DNA of 55,496 bases from Mansonella perstans (GCA_037074765.1 JBAMDO010000289.1:1-55496); one strand, 5' to 3'. Shown: positions 44,401 to 53,542, counted from the stretch's first letter. Made by a program: numbers and translations. Notes: generated by a model from the letters alone, not told the origin.

Positions 44401-44454
44401 GATATTGTTAATCCAATGTTGAAGATATTTTCGTGATTCATTTCTTTCCATCAT
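25031..44454 (-). CDS. ANKRD50: ANKRD50-like P-loop NTPase with ankyrin repeats (17 exons)
   Basis: Seventeen minus-strand exons with GT-AG introns join in phase to about 1017 codons. Residues 1-~330 form a STAND/NACHT-like NTPase module: Walker A GAAYSGKT (28-35), Walker B-like FILVDG (118-123), sensor-like WLKLVITSR (142-150) and a helical part with GHALW and FAYHLAHSG. Residues ~405-955 hold about 16-17 ankyrin repeats; residues 956-1017 are a Ser/Gly-rich tail. The order of domains, and phrases such as NALRSAA, GVKVD and [13 protein letters not shown], match ANKRD50 better than TANC1/2. Known for vertebrate ANKRD50: an endosomal scaffold working with SNX27, retromer and WASH. Inferred: a similar cytosolic role. 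The start at 44454 is the first in-frame ATG after an upstream stop; extra 5' exons cannot be excluded. Human ANKRD50 is longer, mostly in its C-terminal tail. Confidence 0.92.
25479..25627 (-). CDS. ANKRD50: ANKRD50-like exon 16: last ankyrin repeats
   Basis: Starts [20 protein letters not shown], ends [11 protein letters not shown] plus a split Arg codon (phase 2). It contains one canonical repeat and the capping half-repeat. This is the counterpart of the conserved final repeats of ANKRD50. Confidence 0.93.
25779..25949 (-). CDS. ANKRD50: ANKRD50-like exon 15: ankyrin repeats
   Basis: 57 codons, phase 0. Begins [19 protein letters not shown], then [20 protein letters not shown]: the second half of one repeat and most of the next. 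Clean ttcag acceptor, gtgaac donor. Confidence 0.92.
26202..26501 (-). CDS. ANKRD50: ANKRD50-like exon 14: ankyrin repeats
   Basis: 100 codons, phase 0. Includes [20 protein letters not shown], then [12 protein letters not shown] and [11 protein letters not shown]. One repeat has a longer loop ([18 protein letters not shown]) than the 33-residue norm. Confidence 0.94.
26761..26910 (-). CDS. ANKRD50: ANKRD50-like exon 13: ankyrin repeats
   Basis: 50 codons, phase 0: [20 protein letters not shown], then [17 protein letters not shown], which joins [10 protein letters not shown] of the next exon to complete a repeat. Acceptor attcag, donor gttaga. Confidence 0.92.
27187..27384 (-). CDS. ANKRD50: ANKRD50-like exon 12: ankyrin repeats
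   Basis: 66 codons, phase 0, two nearly canonical repeats: [30 protein letters not shown], then [20 protein letters not shown] and LISLGADEG. Confidence 0.94.
27728..27846 (-). CDS. ANKRD50: ANKRD50-like exon 11: ankyrin repeat
   Basis: Two bases complete a Gly codon, then [20 protein letters not shown] and an atypical second helix ([19 protein letters not shown]). Ends in phase 0 at gtataa. Acceptor tttacag. Confidence 0.9.
28103..28199 (-). CDS. ANKRD50: ANKRD50-like exon 10: ankyrin repeat
   Basis: 32 codons plus one base: [20 protein letters not shown], then [12 protein letters not shown]. The repeat has an insert between its helices ([12 protein letters not shown]). Confidence 0.9.
28485..28638 (-). 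CDS. ANKRD50: ANKRD50-like exon 9: ankyrin repeats
   Basis: One base completes Trp of the RTALRAAAW phrase; then [38 protein letters not shown] and [10 protein letters not shown] strong gtaagt donor follows. This exon carries the closest resemblance to ANKRD50. Confidence 0.95.
30048..30105 (-). CDS. ANKRD50: ANKRD50-like exon 8 (58-bp microexon-like)
   Basis: Only 58 bp: two bases finish a Gly codon, then [18 protein letters not shown] and two bases of Trp. The phases fit both neighbours exactly. Too short to show as an ORF; found through the ankyrin phrase and phase. Confidence 0.92.
30645..30894 (-). CDS. ANKRD50: ANKRD50-like exon 7: first ankyrin repeats
   Basis: 83 codons plus one base. 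Starts [19 protein letters not shown], then [19 protein letters not shown] and [19 protein letters not shown]. The first repeat is degenerate, the later two typical. Acceptor tttttcag. Confidence 0.94.
31085..31440. repeat. 66-bp minisatellite, 5 copies, in ANKRD50-like intron 6
   Basis: ATTGATATACGTCAAAGATG-type units start at 31111, 31177, 31243, 31309 and 31375, exactly 66 bp apart. Near-identical copies indicate recent expansion. Because 66 is a multiple of 3, a plus-strand frame stays open for 175 codons (31081-31608). Downstream to 31580 the motif TATACGYCAAA recurs irregularly. Confidence 0.9.
34016..34158 (-). CDS. ANKRD50: ANKRD50-like exon 6: linker before ankyrin array
   Basis: Two bases complete Asp360; then [31 protein letters not shown] and [11 protein letters not shown]. 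Joins the helical end of the NTPase module to the first repeats; one stretch (REFGAD) looks like a degenerate ankyrin end. Confidence 0.9.
34523..35012 (-). CDS. ANKRD50: ANKRD50-like exon 5: winged/helical part of NTPase module
   Basis: Largest exon: 163 codons plus one base (phase 1). Begins [20 protein letters not shown], then a Ser/Asp linker, [20 protein letters not shown] and [20 protein letters not shown], ending AYHLAHSG. The GHAL and AYHLAHS phrases recur in ANKRD50/TANC proteins after the P-loop domain. The frame stays open through the donor into the intron, but phase requires splicing at G|gtatgt. Confidence 0.94.
35226..35411 (-). CDS. ANKRD50: ANKRD50-like exon 4: NTPase core, sensor region
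   Basis: 62 codons, phase 0: [20 protein letters not shown], then [20 protein letters not shown] and a Cys-rich end (FECCQ). WLKLVITSR is the strand-plus-arginine (sensor-like) element of STAND NTPases. The first Met is internal, not a start: a ctttcag acceptor precedes it. Confidence 0.93.
37725..37785. repeat. Dispersed CTTCCGG repeat, distant copy
   Basis: About 60 bp resembling 7965-8020: TCTTCCGGTTTTCCGGTTTA, then TTTTGTGCTGTTAGGATAT and ATAGCT, in the same orientation 30 kb away and in another gene's intron. Confidence 0.65.
38400..38705. repeat. AAT/ATA trinucleotide field
   Basis: About 300 bp of AATAATAATA with scattered ACAGTAATGATA interruptions. It yields overlapping Tyr-, Leu- or Ile-rich open frames on both strands, none of them a gene. 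Confidence 0.88.
39816..39932 (-). CDS. ANKRD50: ANKRD50-like exon 3: Walker B region
   Basis: 39 codons, phase 0: [19 protein letters not shown], then [17 protein letters not shown]. The hydrophobic strand ending in Asp122 is the Walker B position; the acidic pair normally just after it (DGLDE type) is not conserved. Acceptor ttatag, donor gtaata. Confidence 0.9.
40015..40170. repeat. AAT/GATAAT-rich tract in ANKRD50-like intron 2
   Basis: Degenerate AATAATGATAATAGTAATA repeats; the rest of intron 2 (39933-41192) has a (GT)n(AT)n microsatellite at about 40511-40540 and nothing gene-like. Confidence 0.7.
41193..41357 (-). CDS. ANKRD50: ANKRD50-like exon 2: NTPase core
   Basis: 55 codons, phase 0: [20 protein letters not shown], then [16 protein letters not shown] and VTFLTHQ. 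The AIHYC strand and [10 protein letters not shown] helix match the segment between Walker A and B in ANKRD50/TANC. Confidence 0.93.
41358..44334 (-). other. ANKRD50-like intron 1 (3.0 kb)
   Basis: No exon seen. Contains a three-copy ~91-101-bp tandem repeat (43650-43920), a CT/TC-rich stretch (41675-41718) and a TTG/TTA tract (43078-43150). Confidence 0.65.
43650..43920. repeat. ~91-101-bp tandem repeat, 3 copies
   Basis: AATGGCCAWRTAATSATTTAA-like starts at 43655, 43756 and 43847, each followed by TTTCTGATTTG and a TCTAACTGT-like end. Intronic. Confidence 0.75.
44335..44454 (-). CDS. ANKRD50: ANKRD50-like exon 1: start and Walker A
   Basis: 40 codons from ATG at 44454 (a second ATG follows directly): [20 protein letters not shown], then [19 protein letters not shown] with Walker A at residues 28-35. 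Donor gttagt. The frame is open upstream for 15 more codons before a TAA. A weak acceptor-like cag in that stretch might mark trans-splicing or an earlier exon. Confidence 0.87.
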
Positions 44455-45742
44455 ATCGCTACACCTTTGCACAGCAAAACTGCTTATTACAACTAATTGC
44501 TCTTTTTTTTACACCAATTAAAATCATTTCGTTGTGAATTTTTCATTCAAAAACGCGAAATTGTGAAACACAATTGGACTTTTTAAATTTAATTCGATGA
44601 AATTTAAATTTCATTAAATTGTGTGTAAAAAAAATAAATTGCGTGTAAAAAAAAAGGTTAAATTTTCGATCAAAAATATTTTTTGTTGAAAAAAAAGCAA
44701 TAAGTAATTTTGAAAAAAAAGAATTAAGAAACTGAAATAAAAATAAAAAATAATTTTCTGAACATAACAAATTTACAAATAAACAACAACAACAGCAGAT
44801 GTTATTTTAATACAATTGTAAAGAAAAAGAAAAAAGAAAGAAAAAACGAGAATGATTGATATTTAAATGTAAAAAGAAATAATAGAAGGAAAAAAAAAAG
44901 AGATCAAAATGAATTTAACAAAAAATTGGCTGAAATTTCATTAAATTTTAGCCGAAGTTTTGAAGTATTTCTATCATTTGCCATTTCTTTCTCTCCCTCT
45001 CTCTCTCTCTCTCTCCCCTATGAATCATTCTCCTTTTTTTAAAAAAATAAAAATTGGTTTTAAGGAAGAGAAAAGCCAAGAAAAATAAAGTAAGCGGAAT
45101 AACAATCCATTCGTCCTACAGCTTTTTGTCCATCAGTGGCACAAGGAGTGAAAATGATGACGATAATGTGGGAGGAGGCTTGTTCAAAAGGAAGAAAGGG
45201 CGGAACTGAAATTGAAACTAAAACTGAAACTGATATCCATTCTTTTCTTTAATTATTAAACTGCATCCTATACACATTCTGTTACGTTACATTAACTACA
45301 CCTTTCTTCATCTATTCATGTATTTATGTAATCATGAATTATTAATATGTCTTCAATAAACTTTACTATTCATCTATTCATCTATTCATGTATTTATGTA
45401 TTCAAATAAATACAAATATTCATGTATTTGTGCAACAATATGTTAATTTATTCATGTTCTTCAGTAAACTTTTGCATTTGTTTGTTCATCCATTCCATGT
45501 ATATTCTCATGTTTATGTATTTATGTAACTATATTTTTATGTATTCATGTAATTATGTAATCATGTTTTCCTAAATTTATATACATATTACAAGTAATTT
45601 TAACAACAATACACACTATATAATGCATATTTCTTTTTCTTGATTAATTAACAAAAGTGCTTAAGTTATGTGCAACGTTTAATAGTGAAATTTCATTTGG
45701 CGCTGTTAAATGTAAGAGTGCAAATATATACAAGTTACGTGG

Positions 45743-46040
45743 GTGTGTATGTCTGTGCACACGTTAGAAGTACGGGTTGGGTGTGTATGTGTGCACACGT
45801 TAGGAGTATGGGTTGGGTGTGTATGTGTGCACACGTTAGGAGTATGGGTTGGGTGTGTATGTGTGCACACATTAGGAGTATGGGTTGGGTGTGTATGTGT
45901 GCACACATTAGGAGTATGGGTTGGGTGTTATGTTGCACAAGAGATGGGGTGTGTGTGACATTAGTATGGGTGTATATGTGTGTACACGTAAGAGTATGAG
46001 TTGGGTGTGTATGTGTGTGCACACGTAGGAGTGAGTATGG
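45743..46040. repeat. 36-bp G/T-rich minisatellite
   Basis: GTGTGTATGTGTGCACACGT, then TAGGAGTATGGGTTGG, repeats at 45781, 45817, 45853 and 45889, with diverged copies at both ends. The 36-bp period (12 codons) leaves open frames on both strands that are artefacts. Confidence 0.92.
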
Positions 46041-46146
46041 GTATGTCTATTTATATTCATTGCTATAACAAAATAAAGACGCAATTCGCACTTTAGAAAT
46101 GTAAATGATATTAAATAACGATCGAAGTAATGTTACGCACTGTTTA

Positions 46147-46234
46147 TATATGTATGTGTGTGTGTGTATGAGTATGTGTGTATACATGTATGTGCATATG
46201 TATATGTGTGTATGTGTGTGTGTGTGCGTGTGTA

Positions 46235-46265
<31 letters not shown>

Positions 46266-46335
46266 GTGTGTGTGTGTCTTTATGTGTATGTATGCATGTA
46301 TGTCTGTGCGCATGTATGTACGAATGAGTGTATGT
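46147..46335. repeat. TG/TATG microsatellite
   Basis: Nearly continuous TGTGTATG for about 190 bp. Confidence 0.9.
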
Positions 46336-46420
46336 GTGTCATTTATCATAACAAAATTATATGTTGAAAATATTGACAATACTGTTAATTCACTTTGACA
46401 ACCTTGTGAAAGAATGAAGA

Positions 46421-46424
<4 letters not shown>

Positions 46425-46452
<28 letters not shown>

Positions 46453-46500
46453 CGTATGTGTCTGTGTCTGTGTCTGTCTGTCTGTCTGTCTGTCTGTCTT
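46425..46500. repeat. Compound (GT)n-(GTCT)n microsatellite
   Basis: A pure GT run, then TGTATGTACG, then a GTCT tetranucleotide run. Confidence 0.9.
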
Positions 46501-47941
46501 TGTCTACTTATTCATTATACTTTTCAGAAGAAAATACATAGTAAACTTTTATAAATTCAAAAAATTAAAATTTAAAATATAAAATACAAATGAGTTGGGA
46601 AATATTTTTTTGTTCATTGATTGATATTTAAGCAATTGTTGACAAAAGGAATGACAAACATTAAATGGAAGAACAAAAAAAAAAAGAATGAATGAATTTT
46701 AACTTTTCTCAAAATAATTTTTTATTTTTCACAAAAAGCTCAAAACATTTAGCGTTAAATGATTTAAAAGACTGATAAGGATAAAAAAGTTGCGTTTTAT
46801 GTGTTAAATTGTAATGTAACATTTAAACATTGTGAAAAAAAAAGTAATAAAAAATAACTTTGTGAAATTTAACACAAAGTTTTTTCTTCATTCATTCATG
46901 TTTACAAAATTAGCTTGGAAAAATTTGAATTCCAGCGAATTATTTTAATTCAATTTATAAGTTATTGCACTGGTGTAAAAAATAATTTCGGATTTTGCTT
47001 TTGCACTATTTTTTTTAAAAATAAAATTAAAAAGAAAGAGAGAGATTAAAAAAACTGATAAAGAAAAAGAAAAAGAGAGAGAAAAAGGAAGAAAAGAGAA
47101 AGAAGAGAGCGACAGAGGAAGAAAAATGTAATTTCCGAATGAAATAATAAAAACTGGATGTAATTCTCGCAAAAAAAAAGAAGAAGCGAAGATTTATCTT
47201 TTTTTTCCAATCAGAAAATAAAATTTTTGTGTCATTGAAAATGTATTAAAATAAAAACAAATGCAAATTTTATTCAATCATAAAAGTGTGCTTAAAAACT
47301 AAAAAAAAAATTTTGAATTAAAAAATAAACTTTGAAAATATTTTTTAAAATTTATTCTTAGCCAAAATTGGCCATCGAATAGCTGAATTGTTCATATTCA
47401 CAACTATTGCAATTATCAATGTGTTGTTACTTATTAGTTGGACCAATTTTTTTTTTTAATGAAATTAATTTTTAAACTTTTTGGATTTATTTGAATTTGA
47501 AATTATACCAAAGAGTTGTAAAAGGTTTCATTTGACATAAAAGAAATGGAAGTAAAAAAAAGAGGAATGAAAATTACAAATTTCAAAAGTTCTTCAAAAA
47601 TCAGCAAATAATAAATAATAAAATGAAAAGCTATTGGAAGTTTTTTTTTTTTTTTTTTTTTTTTGCAAAATGCAGAAAAAGAAAAAATTGACTCGCAGTT
47701 GAACGAATTTGAAATTCTTTGAACAGAAATATTTCTTTAAATGATTTTGAATGAATTAAAATTGCCATAGCAACCAAAATAGCATGAAAAAAAGAAAATC
47801 CTACAAAATCCTTGAGAATATCTCATTATTTAACCAGGTGTGGTGATAACAAGGTAACAGAATACACCACTCATCTGTTTTTCATTAAGAATTATGTAAC
47901 ACATAAAGGAAATGAGTGATTATGTTGCTACTATAAAACAG

Positions 47942-48060
47942 GGCCAATGGATAACATATTTGGCTATTATATAAAGAAGGCCAATGGATAACATATTTGG
48001 CTATCATATAAAGAAGGCTAATGGATAACATATTTGGCTACTTATATTAGAATGCTAATA
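47942..48060. repeat. 37-bp tandem repeat, 3 copies
   Basis: GGCCAATGGATAACATATTT, then GGCTATTATATAAAGAA, starting at 47942, 47979 and 48016. The copies are nearly identical, implying recent origin. Confidence 0.9.
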
Positions 48061-48064
48061 GTTT

Positions 48065-48283
48065 CTAAATTTTTTGACCAAATCCTTTAACAAATGGAAC
48101 ATTCCTGGAATGTCCGCTGGTATCTCCCAGCTCCCTTGGACAACCTATAAAAATTCTGACGAAAGATAATTTTAAATTTTTGTATTGACAAGTTTTTTTG
48201 AGCACTTCGGAAATTGAAACAGTCAAACAGGTTTGATTATTTGCCCAACAGGCTTTAATTGCTTGCTTCAGCTTAAAAACCAT
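48065..48283 (-). CDS. Unrecognised 72-codon ORF
   Basis: ATG-initiated minus-strand frame with balanced, protein-like composition (MVFKLKQAIKACWANNQTCL, ending VPFVKGFGQKI). It stands out from the low-complexity frames around it. An acceptor-like tttttatag precedes GTTGTCCAAGG, so the last 25 codons could instead be a terminal exon. I know no family for it. It could be a gene fragment, a small gene or chance. Confidence 0.22.
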   Translation of the reverse strand: MVFKLKQAIKACWANNQTCLTVSISEVLKKTCQYKNLKLSFVRIFIGCPRELGDTSGHSRNVPFVKGFGQKI

Positions 48284-49126
48284 TGTATATTAATTTGGAT
48301 TAATTATTGATTTTTTTAAAGAAACTTTTTTTACGTAACACATTATTCAATTAATGAATATTGATAAACGGGAAAGAAATGATCTAGGCCTGATTATAAT
48401 ATGTTCATATTTAGGATCAAGTATAAGTAAGTTTTCTTATTCTAATAAATTCAAATTTCTTTTTCCAATTTCTAATTTTTGAAATAAATTTGAAATTTAA
48501 AGAAAAATATTCATTTATTAATTTGTATCGAAACTAATCCGTGGAGAGTATTGAAAGAATCAAAGATATGTATTGAGAGATAAAAAAATTGAATAAAAGT
48601 TCGTTGTAGTAATTGAATCAGCAAAATTTGATTTATCTAAATTATATGCTAAACGTGAATTTCATTATTTAACCCGTAATTTTTCCGGAAAATTCCTTAG
48701 TTTAAAAACTAGAAATGTTTTCTTGCAAATTCTTTTTTGTTAATTGCAAGTAAAAACCAATAATAAGAAAAAGAAATTTCATTAAAAAATTTCCAGAAAA
48801 GGAAATCATTTGTGGAAAAGAAATTTCTAAAAAAAAAAATTACTTAAGGAAAAGAAATTTCCGTAATTACTTATTAAATGTGATTATTCTCGCCAAAATT
48901 TTAATAGCAAACAAATAAGTTTGCGAAAAAAAATTTTTTTTTTTTTTAAATTAAATATTTAGCTTTTTCTATTGGCCCCCTCCAAAAAAAAAAAAACAAA
49001 AAAAAACAAAAAAGTTTGCAAAATTAAAACGAGTATAAAGTGAGGAAAAAAAACTAATGTAGAGAGCTGGAAAAATGACAATAAAGTGAAAGTGAAAAAT
49101 GGGAGTAATATTTCAGTATTGATGCA

Positions 49127-49184
49127 TCATCATCATCATCATCATTATCATCATCATCATTATCATCATCATCATTATCATCAT
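49127..49184. repeat. ATC trinucleotide microsatellite
   Basis: CATCATCATCATTATCATCA-type run with periodic ATT interruptions. Confidence 0.9.
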
Positions 49185-50010
49185 GCATTTTTCACATTAA
49201 TCATTTTTTCTTGCTTTCAAATTTTTCCTTTGCTTCTTCATTCATTTCTCTGAAGTCTCAAGTAACAAACACTTTTTTCTTTTTCGGACTAACAATAACC
49301 AATAAATTATTTGCATAATTTGAAATTTAAAACTGATATTGGTTACACTAACAATAATATTTGCATAAATGATAAGAAAATAGATGTGTAAATGCTTTCA
49401 GATATATGTTATTGTTTTATTTGTATGTGATATATTTATTTATATTTTTAAAAAAATTTCATTTCTAACAAAGATCGAAGGATATAGATGTATTTGAAAA
49501 TTTCTTTTTTCCATTTTATACTACAGTTATTTGAAGTATAAAAGCATAGGTAGAAAATTATTGAGGGAATTTCAATCATTTTGCAATGTGTTGCTGATAT
49601 GATAATGATGATAGGAGAGGCAAATGTAGAGATATATAAAGGCTTGTAGCTAAAATGTAAAGATATAAGGCTTGTGGCTTAAATAGCCTAAAAATTTGCT
49701 AATAAATACGAAAGCGCAATTAAGTTTTATCATAGCTTATTCAATGTGATAGCTTTTCATTGTATGAATATTTCTAAAAATTTCAAATTTTGCCAAAACT
49801 TGAAGTGCACATTTATTTAACGATGGAAGTAATAAATGTTTATGTGGAAGCAAATGATAGAAGTATTTGATGCATATGATGGAATAGCAATTTATTTCTT
49901 TTGAAACTGATAAGAAAACCGTTAAAATGGCAATTTGTAGAAGAAAAGTGGTGAATTTTAGCATTTCACAATACATAAAAAATTTATCTATTCACATATG
50001 CACACACACG

Positions 50011-50215
50011 CATTCACATATCCACGTGCACTACGCATTCACATATCCACGTGCACTACGCATTCACATATCCACGTGCACTACGCATTCACATATCCAC
50101 GTGCACTACGCATTCACATATCCACGTGCACTACGCATTCACATATTCACGTGCACTACGCATTCACATGTCCACGTTCACTATGCATTCACATATCCAC
50201 GTGCACTATGCATCC
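50011..50215. repeat. 25-bp minisatellite, 8 copies, each with CACGTG
   Basis: CATTCACATATCCACGTGCA then CTACG starts at 50011 and repeats every 25 bp to about 50210. Most units carry the palindrome CACGTG (the E-box core); the copy near 50161 has CACGTT. It is followed by CA-rich sequence. Confidence 0.93.
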
Positions 50216-50359
50216 ATATATATATCCACACACGCACCATGCATATACCACGCACAGGACGCGCATGACACATTGAAAATTATGAAAGCACGCAACACCT
50301 CTGCACCCACGCATTTGTGCACAAAACATTCTACAATATTTATACGTAGAATTCACAAT

Positions 50360-50367
50360 ACATACAT

Positions 50368-50402
<35 letters not shown>

Positions 50403-50410
50403 TACACACA

Positions 50411-50449
<39 letters not shown>

Positions 50450-50465
50450 ACACACACACACACAG
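50360..50465. repeat. (CATA)n and (CA)n microsatellite
   Basis: A CATA run of about six units, then over 80 bp of CA repeats with rare TA interruptions. Confidence 0.92.
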
Positions 50466-51266
50466 ATACATCTATTCATGCAACAGTAACACGCCCACGC
50501 ACGAAAAGCAATAACGACATAAAACAAGACAATTTAATTTACCAATAAATAAAAATGCAACAGCTAGTATAAATTCAGAGGATAATGAAATAAAATTTGG
50601 TATTGAGAGATCGCGGGAGGAAAATATACGGGAGCTGGATTTGTGGATGGAAATTTTTGCAGAGTAATTATGAGAGAAGAATAGTAGTGAATAAAATTCA
50701 AAAAAGTTTGAATGAAGCTTGAATGATAACAAACAGATAATTGTATATTTTATTTTGCTATCTATCTGAACAATAAGCTAAAATTTTTATGAAGCAAATT
50801 TTAATTTCGATTAAATATTTTTCCGTTCTTGTTTTTTTGTTTTTGCTTTTTTTTGGTTTTTTTTTTTACTTTTCCGTAATATGTGGAGCATTAAATATCA
50901 TTGTATATGTTGTATATAATAAAGTTGGAAATAGCGAGAAGAAGAAAATTTTGCTTCCAATGATGCATGACAAATTTTTGTTGACATAATGAAGAAAGCA
51001 TAAAGCATAAAGCTAAAGCTCAAATTTATTCCAAATTGATGACACTAGTTGGTAATATTTAAGCAGTCTGAAGCCAAGCTCAAATTGCCATTGTGATAGT
51101 TCAAAAAGAGCCATGAATTAATGCTAGGGATGAATTAAATTCAAAAAAAAAAAAAAAAAGGAGCAAATCAACAGATATGTATTAAATAAACGGGAAAAAA
51201 TAAAAGTACTAATTATCATGATTGCAAAAAACAATGATAATAAATGAAATATTTCATTCAATGATA

Positions 51267-51306
<40 letters not shown>

Positions 51307-51340
51307 GTGATGATAAAAATGATGATAATGATGAAGATGA
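51267..51340. repeat. GAT trinucleotide microsatellite
   Basis: About 13 pure GAT units, then degenerate GATGATAAAGATGAT. The Met-rich open frame across it is an artefact. Confidence 0.9.
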
Positions 51341-53034
51341 TGAGTGAAAAAAAAAACGATTCCATTGGTGCAAATTATAAAGTTTCATTTTCATTTTTTC
51401 CACTAGTTTTTTCTTTTTCGTTGATAAATAATTTCAATTACACAAATTGTTTTCCTTTTTTTCTGCTGCTAAATTTTTTCATTTTTAAAATTCAAATTGA
51501 ATGTAGAATTGTTTTTTTTACTTTTTTCACTTGTTTGTTTTTCTTTCGCACTAATATTTTTCACTTAAAAAAAGGAAATGAAATTTACTCCAAACAAAAT
51601 TAGTTTTTTCATGCTGTTAAAATGAAATTCATTTCTAACAGGAAAAATTTTTTTTTTGCTTAAATAAATGAAATCTCATGGGATTGATCAATTTGAATGA
51701 ATTTTGAAGGGGCGAGTGAAAATGAATTGAAAATGACAAATGGGATTTTTTGTGTTAATGATTTATTTAGTAAAAATTATTACAAAAAATATAGAACTAT
51801 TTTTCCCACTCGCCCTTTCTTTTTTCCTTAATTCTTCTTTTTTTCTATTTTACATTTTTTTTTTTACTTTTGCTTTTTGCTCTGAAATTTTGAATAAGTT
51901 TTTCTAAAACTGTAACAAACAAACAAAACAATATAAACAATAGCAGCGTGAATTTTAACGAAAAAAATCAATTTCTGCAACAATTAAATGAATTTTAACA
52001 AAAAATCAATTTTTACAATAATTAATTCGTTTTTTAAAAATTTCGAACATAGTTCAGTTTATTTGAATGCTTCTTCTCAACAAACTAACTCAAACGATTT
52101 TCCCCTTAACTGGAAAATATTTTCAAAGAGTGAAAAAAAAATGAAGTAAAGAAAGAAGAAGATGAAAGAGGCTGTTCGAAATTGAATCGGTTACTGTCGA
52201 GATATTTCATTTCATTTTTTTTTTTCAAACATAAATTATCAAATTGCAAATTGCATTATTTTTTTTCGAGAATTTTCGAGAATATTTTGAGAATTTTTTT
52301 AAGAAAAACTAAGTTTAATTTATTGTGTGTCAAAAAAAAAGTAAAATTTGCTAATTAATAATTTGCCATTTTGTCGTTATGCATGAAATGAAATGAAATT
52401 ATATTTGTGATAAAAAAGGGAAAAAAAGAAAAAAGAGAAAAAGAGAAAAGATTAAAAGAATAAGTAAATAGTTTGTGAGCAAAATGCATGATTTAATCTT
52501 TTAATTAAAGTTTGAAATAATGGAGGAATTGAAATTGATATTTAATAGCCGATTCCACGAAACTAAAGCTATTAATTGAAAGATTTGAATTTATATGGGA
52601 AATGAATGAATAGATAGAATCTGAGAGAAAATTAAAGAGGAGGAAAGAAAAAAGAAAGAAAATGAAGGATTAAGATGATTGATAATGATGGAGTAGTAGC
52701 GGATTATTATGTATCAAACAAAAAAATTTGCGGTTGGAATTTGAAATGAAAAGAATTGATGAGAGATATTGAAGTGTATTTTAAGATCTCTCTAATGATC
52801 AAGAAGAGTTCTTCAGGTTATTATTATTTGGTCAGGCTTGCAATACAACTTATGCCTCGGGATATTGACTACATCTTATGCTCTTCCCTTTTAGATCCTC
52901 TTAGACCATTAACTGGCTTGCGCCAATCAATTAATTCATTTGTTAAATTCATTAATACATCCAAAAAAAAAAAAAAAATTACTTTCATTTTCGAACTTAA
53001 AAAAAAATAATAATAAAAAATTATAATTCAGGGA

Positions 53035-53220
53035 AAAAAAATTGAAAATCATGATTTAAAAAGGAGGAATTCATACGGTTTATCATGATTTTCAAATAAT
53101 AGAATGAAATTTTTAGCGGTAAGATAATAAAAAATCATGATTCAAAGAAAAAAATTTATAAATCATGATTTAAGGAAAAAAATTAAAAATCATCGTTCAT
53201 GCGGTTTATCATGAATTAGC
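53035..53220. repeat. Cluster of AATCATGATTT motifs
   Basis: AAAATCATGATT-like palindromic phrases recur about six times, with CATACGGTTTATCATGA / CATGCGGTTTATCATGA forming a direct pair. Possibly a degenerate tandem repeat of ~60-130 bp. Confidence 0.6.
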
Positions 53221-53304
53221 GGTATCATTGCAATTGAAAGATTCATTCATTTAATGAATCGTAATTAATGGCACATGATGTAATTTGATTAATTGTGAAA
53301 AGAT

Positions 53305-53336
53305 TTCATTGATCCATATATATATGGATCAATGAA
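53305..53336. other. Perfect 32-bp palindrome
   Basis: TTCATTGATCCATATA is followed directly by its exact reverse complement, with no loop. The centre is an AT run flanked by GGATC/GATCC. Confidence 0.85.
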
Positions 53337-53542
53337 TTAAATCAAGTGGAAAAGTAAATCCTTGAAAGGGGATAACTAATTAATGAAATAAGAAATGGAA
53401 TAGTGTAAGGAATGGGAGAATCAGAAAGAGCTAATTTGAGCAGCTATCAAAATGATCTCATAAATTATCATGTTTGCCACAAGAAAATTGGCATTTTGAA
53501 ATTGCTATGAGAAAGAGACTGAATGTATAATTTGTTGCCGTT

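Noticed and set aside
45670..46398. Cys/Val/Met-rich and His/Thr-rich frames up to 110 codons
   Set aside because: Translations of 36-bp and TG repeats whose periods suit open frames; no other coding sign.
50011..50215. CRISPR array
   Set aside because: Units are directly adjacent with no unique spacers, and this is eukaryotic DNA.
49927..50548. His/Thr-rich frames up to 165 codons
   Set aside because: Translations of the 25-bp minisatellite and CA tract.
51268..51603. Met-rich 111-codon frame
   Set aside because: Starts in a GAT microsatellite and continues into T-rich filler; no protein features.
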